A stretch of 64,000 nucleotides of DNA from Caulobacter sp. BP25 (GTDB taxonomy: Bacteria > Pseudomonadota > Alphaproteobacteria > Caulobacterales > Caulobacteraceae), in the NCBI RefSeq assembly GCF_002737755.1, contig NZ_PEGH01000018.1, forward strand, positions 558,001 to 622,000, given 5' to 3'. The position numbers and the translations under genes were made by a program. Numbering within the stretch: position 1 is the stretch's first letter; each line of letters begins with the position of its first letter. Shown here in pieces: positions 63,549 through 64,000 of this stretch. A model generated the notes under the pieces. The model was not told the DNA's origin, did not search any database, and was given only the letters and a program-made list of their open reading frames with translations.

Positions 63549-63561
63549 CGGCAAACCGCGC
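63549..63561. promoter_or_regulatory. Candidate FlbD (ftr) site 1
   Basis: CGGCAAACCGCGC resembles the motif at 63880-63892. FlbD enhancers in Caulobacter flagellar promoters contain a CGGCAAA-like core as I recall it; the assignment is tentative. Confidence 0.35.
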
Positions 63562-63580
63562 AACGCACGACGCGTCCTTG

Positions 63581-63599
63581 CCCGGCGAAACTTGCCGGG
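63581..63599. promoter_or_regulatory. Palindrome in the flgK leader
   Basis: CCCGGC-GAAACTT-GCCGGG is a perfect 6-bp inverted repeat, 52-70 bp upstream of flgK and inside the predicted transcript. It could be an RNA hairpin or a protein site. Confidence 0.35.
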
Positions 63600-63690
63600 G
63601 CGGGGTGGGGATCACGATCCCGATATATGCCAAGCCATTGAATTTCATGGCGAATGGTTCCGTTGGTCGGATGTTCGACGAGATGTCATG

Positions 63691-63707
63691 CGCAAGTAGG
63701 GCGCCAA
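63691..63707 (-). promoter_or_regulatory. Sigma-54 promoter of flgK-flgL
   Basis: Reading leftward, TTGGCGCCCTACTTGCG has the invariant GG and GC separated by exactly 10 bp. This is the expected -24/-12 element for a late flagellar operon. Confidence 0.72.
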
Positions 63708-63853
63708 CTGGCCCCGCGACCCGCCGACGCGGCAAGTCCCGTCCTCGCCCGGCCTCCTGACTGGGCAAAAAGCGCCGCTTCAAGCCGGTCCAGAGATCGT
63801 AAACGGTCCATTAATCTGAAATAAAAACAACGACTTGGTGGTGTTCTGGCGAG

Positions 63854-63870
63854 TTGGCCCGACCGTTGCT
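63854..63870 (+). promoter_or_regulatory. Sigma-54 promoter of the rightward flagellar gene
   Basis: TTGGCCCGACCGTTGCT is an essentially perfect match to the Caulobacter sigma-54 consensus, with GG and GC 10 bp apart. Transcription would start near 63881. Confidence 0.85.
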
Positions 63871-63879
63871 TGGGGAAGG

Positions 63880-63892
63880 CGGCAAAGGCGCG
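63880..63892. promoter_or_regulatory. Candidate FlbD (ftr) site 2
   Basis: CGGCAAAGGCGCG lies directly downstream of the rightward sigma-54 promoter and repeats the core seen at 63549. FlbD sites near the start site can repress or activate. Confidence 0.35.
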
Positions 63893-63930
63893 TTCGTCAT
63901 GGACCGCCGCCAACCGAGCTTCGACTGCGA

Positions 63931-64000
63931 ATGACCGCGATCGCCGCATCCACCGCCGCTCTTCCCGCCGCGCCGACCCCGGCCGTCGGCGCGAAGTCGG
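63931..64000 (+). CDS. Start of a sigma-54-controlled flagellar gene (partial)
   Basis: An ATG at 63931 opens an Ala/Pro-rich frame (MTAIAASTAALPAAPTPAVG) that runs off the window. No strong ribosome site is visible. The upstream sigma-54 promoter and divergence from flgK suggest a hook or late flagellar gene. A hook-length control protein (FliK-like, often Ala/Pro-rich) heading the hook operon is a reasonable guess, but the sequence is too short to prove it. Confidence 0.5.
   Translation, partial: MTAIAASTAALPAAPTPAVGAKS

Larger units (their letters stand above)
63530..63930. other. Divergent flagellar control region
   Basis: A gene-free region of 401 bp between flgK and the partial rightward gene. 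It contains two sigma-54 promoters facing opposite ways, two CGGCAAA-N2-SCGC motifs resembling FlbD (ftr) sites, and one strong palindrome at 63581-63599. Confidence 0.7.

Overview
The window is a high-GC, gene-dense chromosomal segment from an alphaproteobacterium, almost certainly a Caulobacter close to C. crescentus/vibrioides or C. segnis. The main support is a complete Flp/tad pilus locus whose pilin is very like my recollection of C. crescentus PilA, a flgK/flgL flagellar locus with sigma-54 promoters, TTAA-type CtrA-like boxes next to pilA, and several families of palindromic intergenic repeats. The organism was inferred from sequence recognition only; no database was searched.

Layout. 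0.2-3.9 kb: an MFS (UMF1-type) transporter, then pabB-pabC for p-aminobenzoate. 3.9-16.2 kb: the pilus region. A leftward set (orphan secretin N-domain protein and two TadE/TadG-like pseudopilins) diverges from rightward pilA, a second Flp-like mini-pilin, and cpaA-cpaB-cpaC-cpaD-cpaE-cpaF-tadB-tadC; a TPR (TadD-like) protein faces the end of the run. 16.3-23.2 kb: M17 peptidase, NlpC/P60 hydrolase, alpha/beta hydrolase, thioredoxin-like protein, membrane cytochrome c, kdsB, pheA and a MAPEG protein. 23.3-27.1 kb: a leftward nadA-nadB-nadC operon for quinolinate synthesis with two palindromic operators. 27.1-32.2 kb: LysE exporter and divergent MocR regulator, GNAT, MOSC protein, ParDE-type toxin-antitoxin and prmC. 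32.4-38.4 kb: an Arg/Asp-repeat DUF4167 protein, a small exported protein, an M48 lipoprotein peptidase, clpB and a small conserved protein.

38.4-53.2 kb is the plastic part. It holds a hydrolase/membrane protein/winged-helix module, a frameshifted large esterase, a class 3 lipase, a collapsed beta-lactamase/LysR pair, an OmpA lipoprotein, an SDR with divergent HxlR regulator, an M28 peptidase, a secreted esterase, and an AraC/DUF2306 module. 53.3-60.5 kb: thiolase, HxlR regulator, TonB-dependent receptor, divergent arsC/arsH, and mnmA. 60.5-64 kb: flgL and flgK facing left, and a divergent sigma-54-driven gene cut by the window end.

The most unusual signal is a pair of modules of about 2.0 kb (about 38.45-40.46 kb and 50.92-52.89 kb). 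Each sits immediately behind the 3' end of a small gene, and each has a second, displaced 49-59 bp copy of that 3' end, stop codon included, at its far side. The copies differ only at synonymous positions. This is the structure expected if a circular DNA carrying a diverged copy of the gene's 3' end integrated there, yet no integrase is present. The window also has five families of hairpin-rich intergenic repeats, a probable deletion that fused the C-terminal ends of a divergent bla/LysR pair, and a second pilin-like gene that lacks the conserved Glu+5. I saw no rRNA, tRNA, CRISPR array or insertion sequence.
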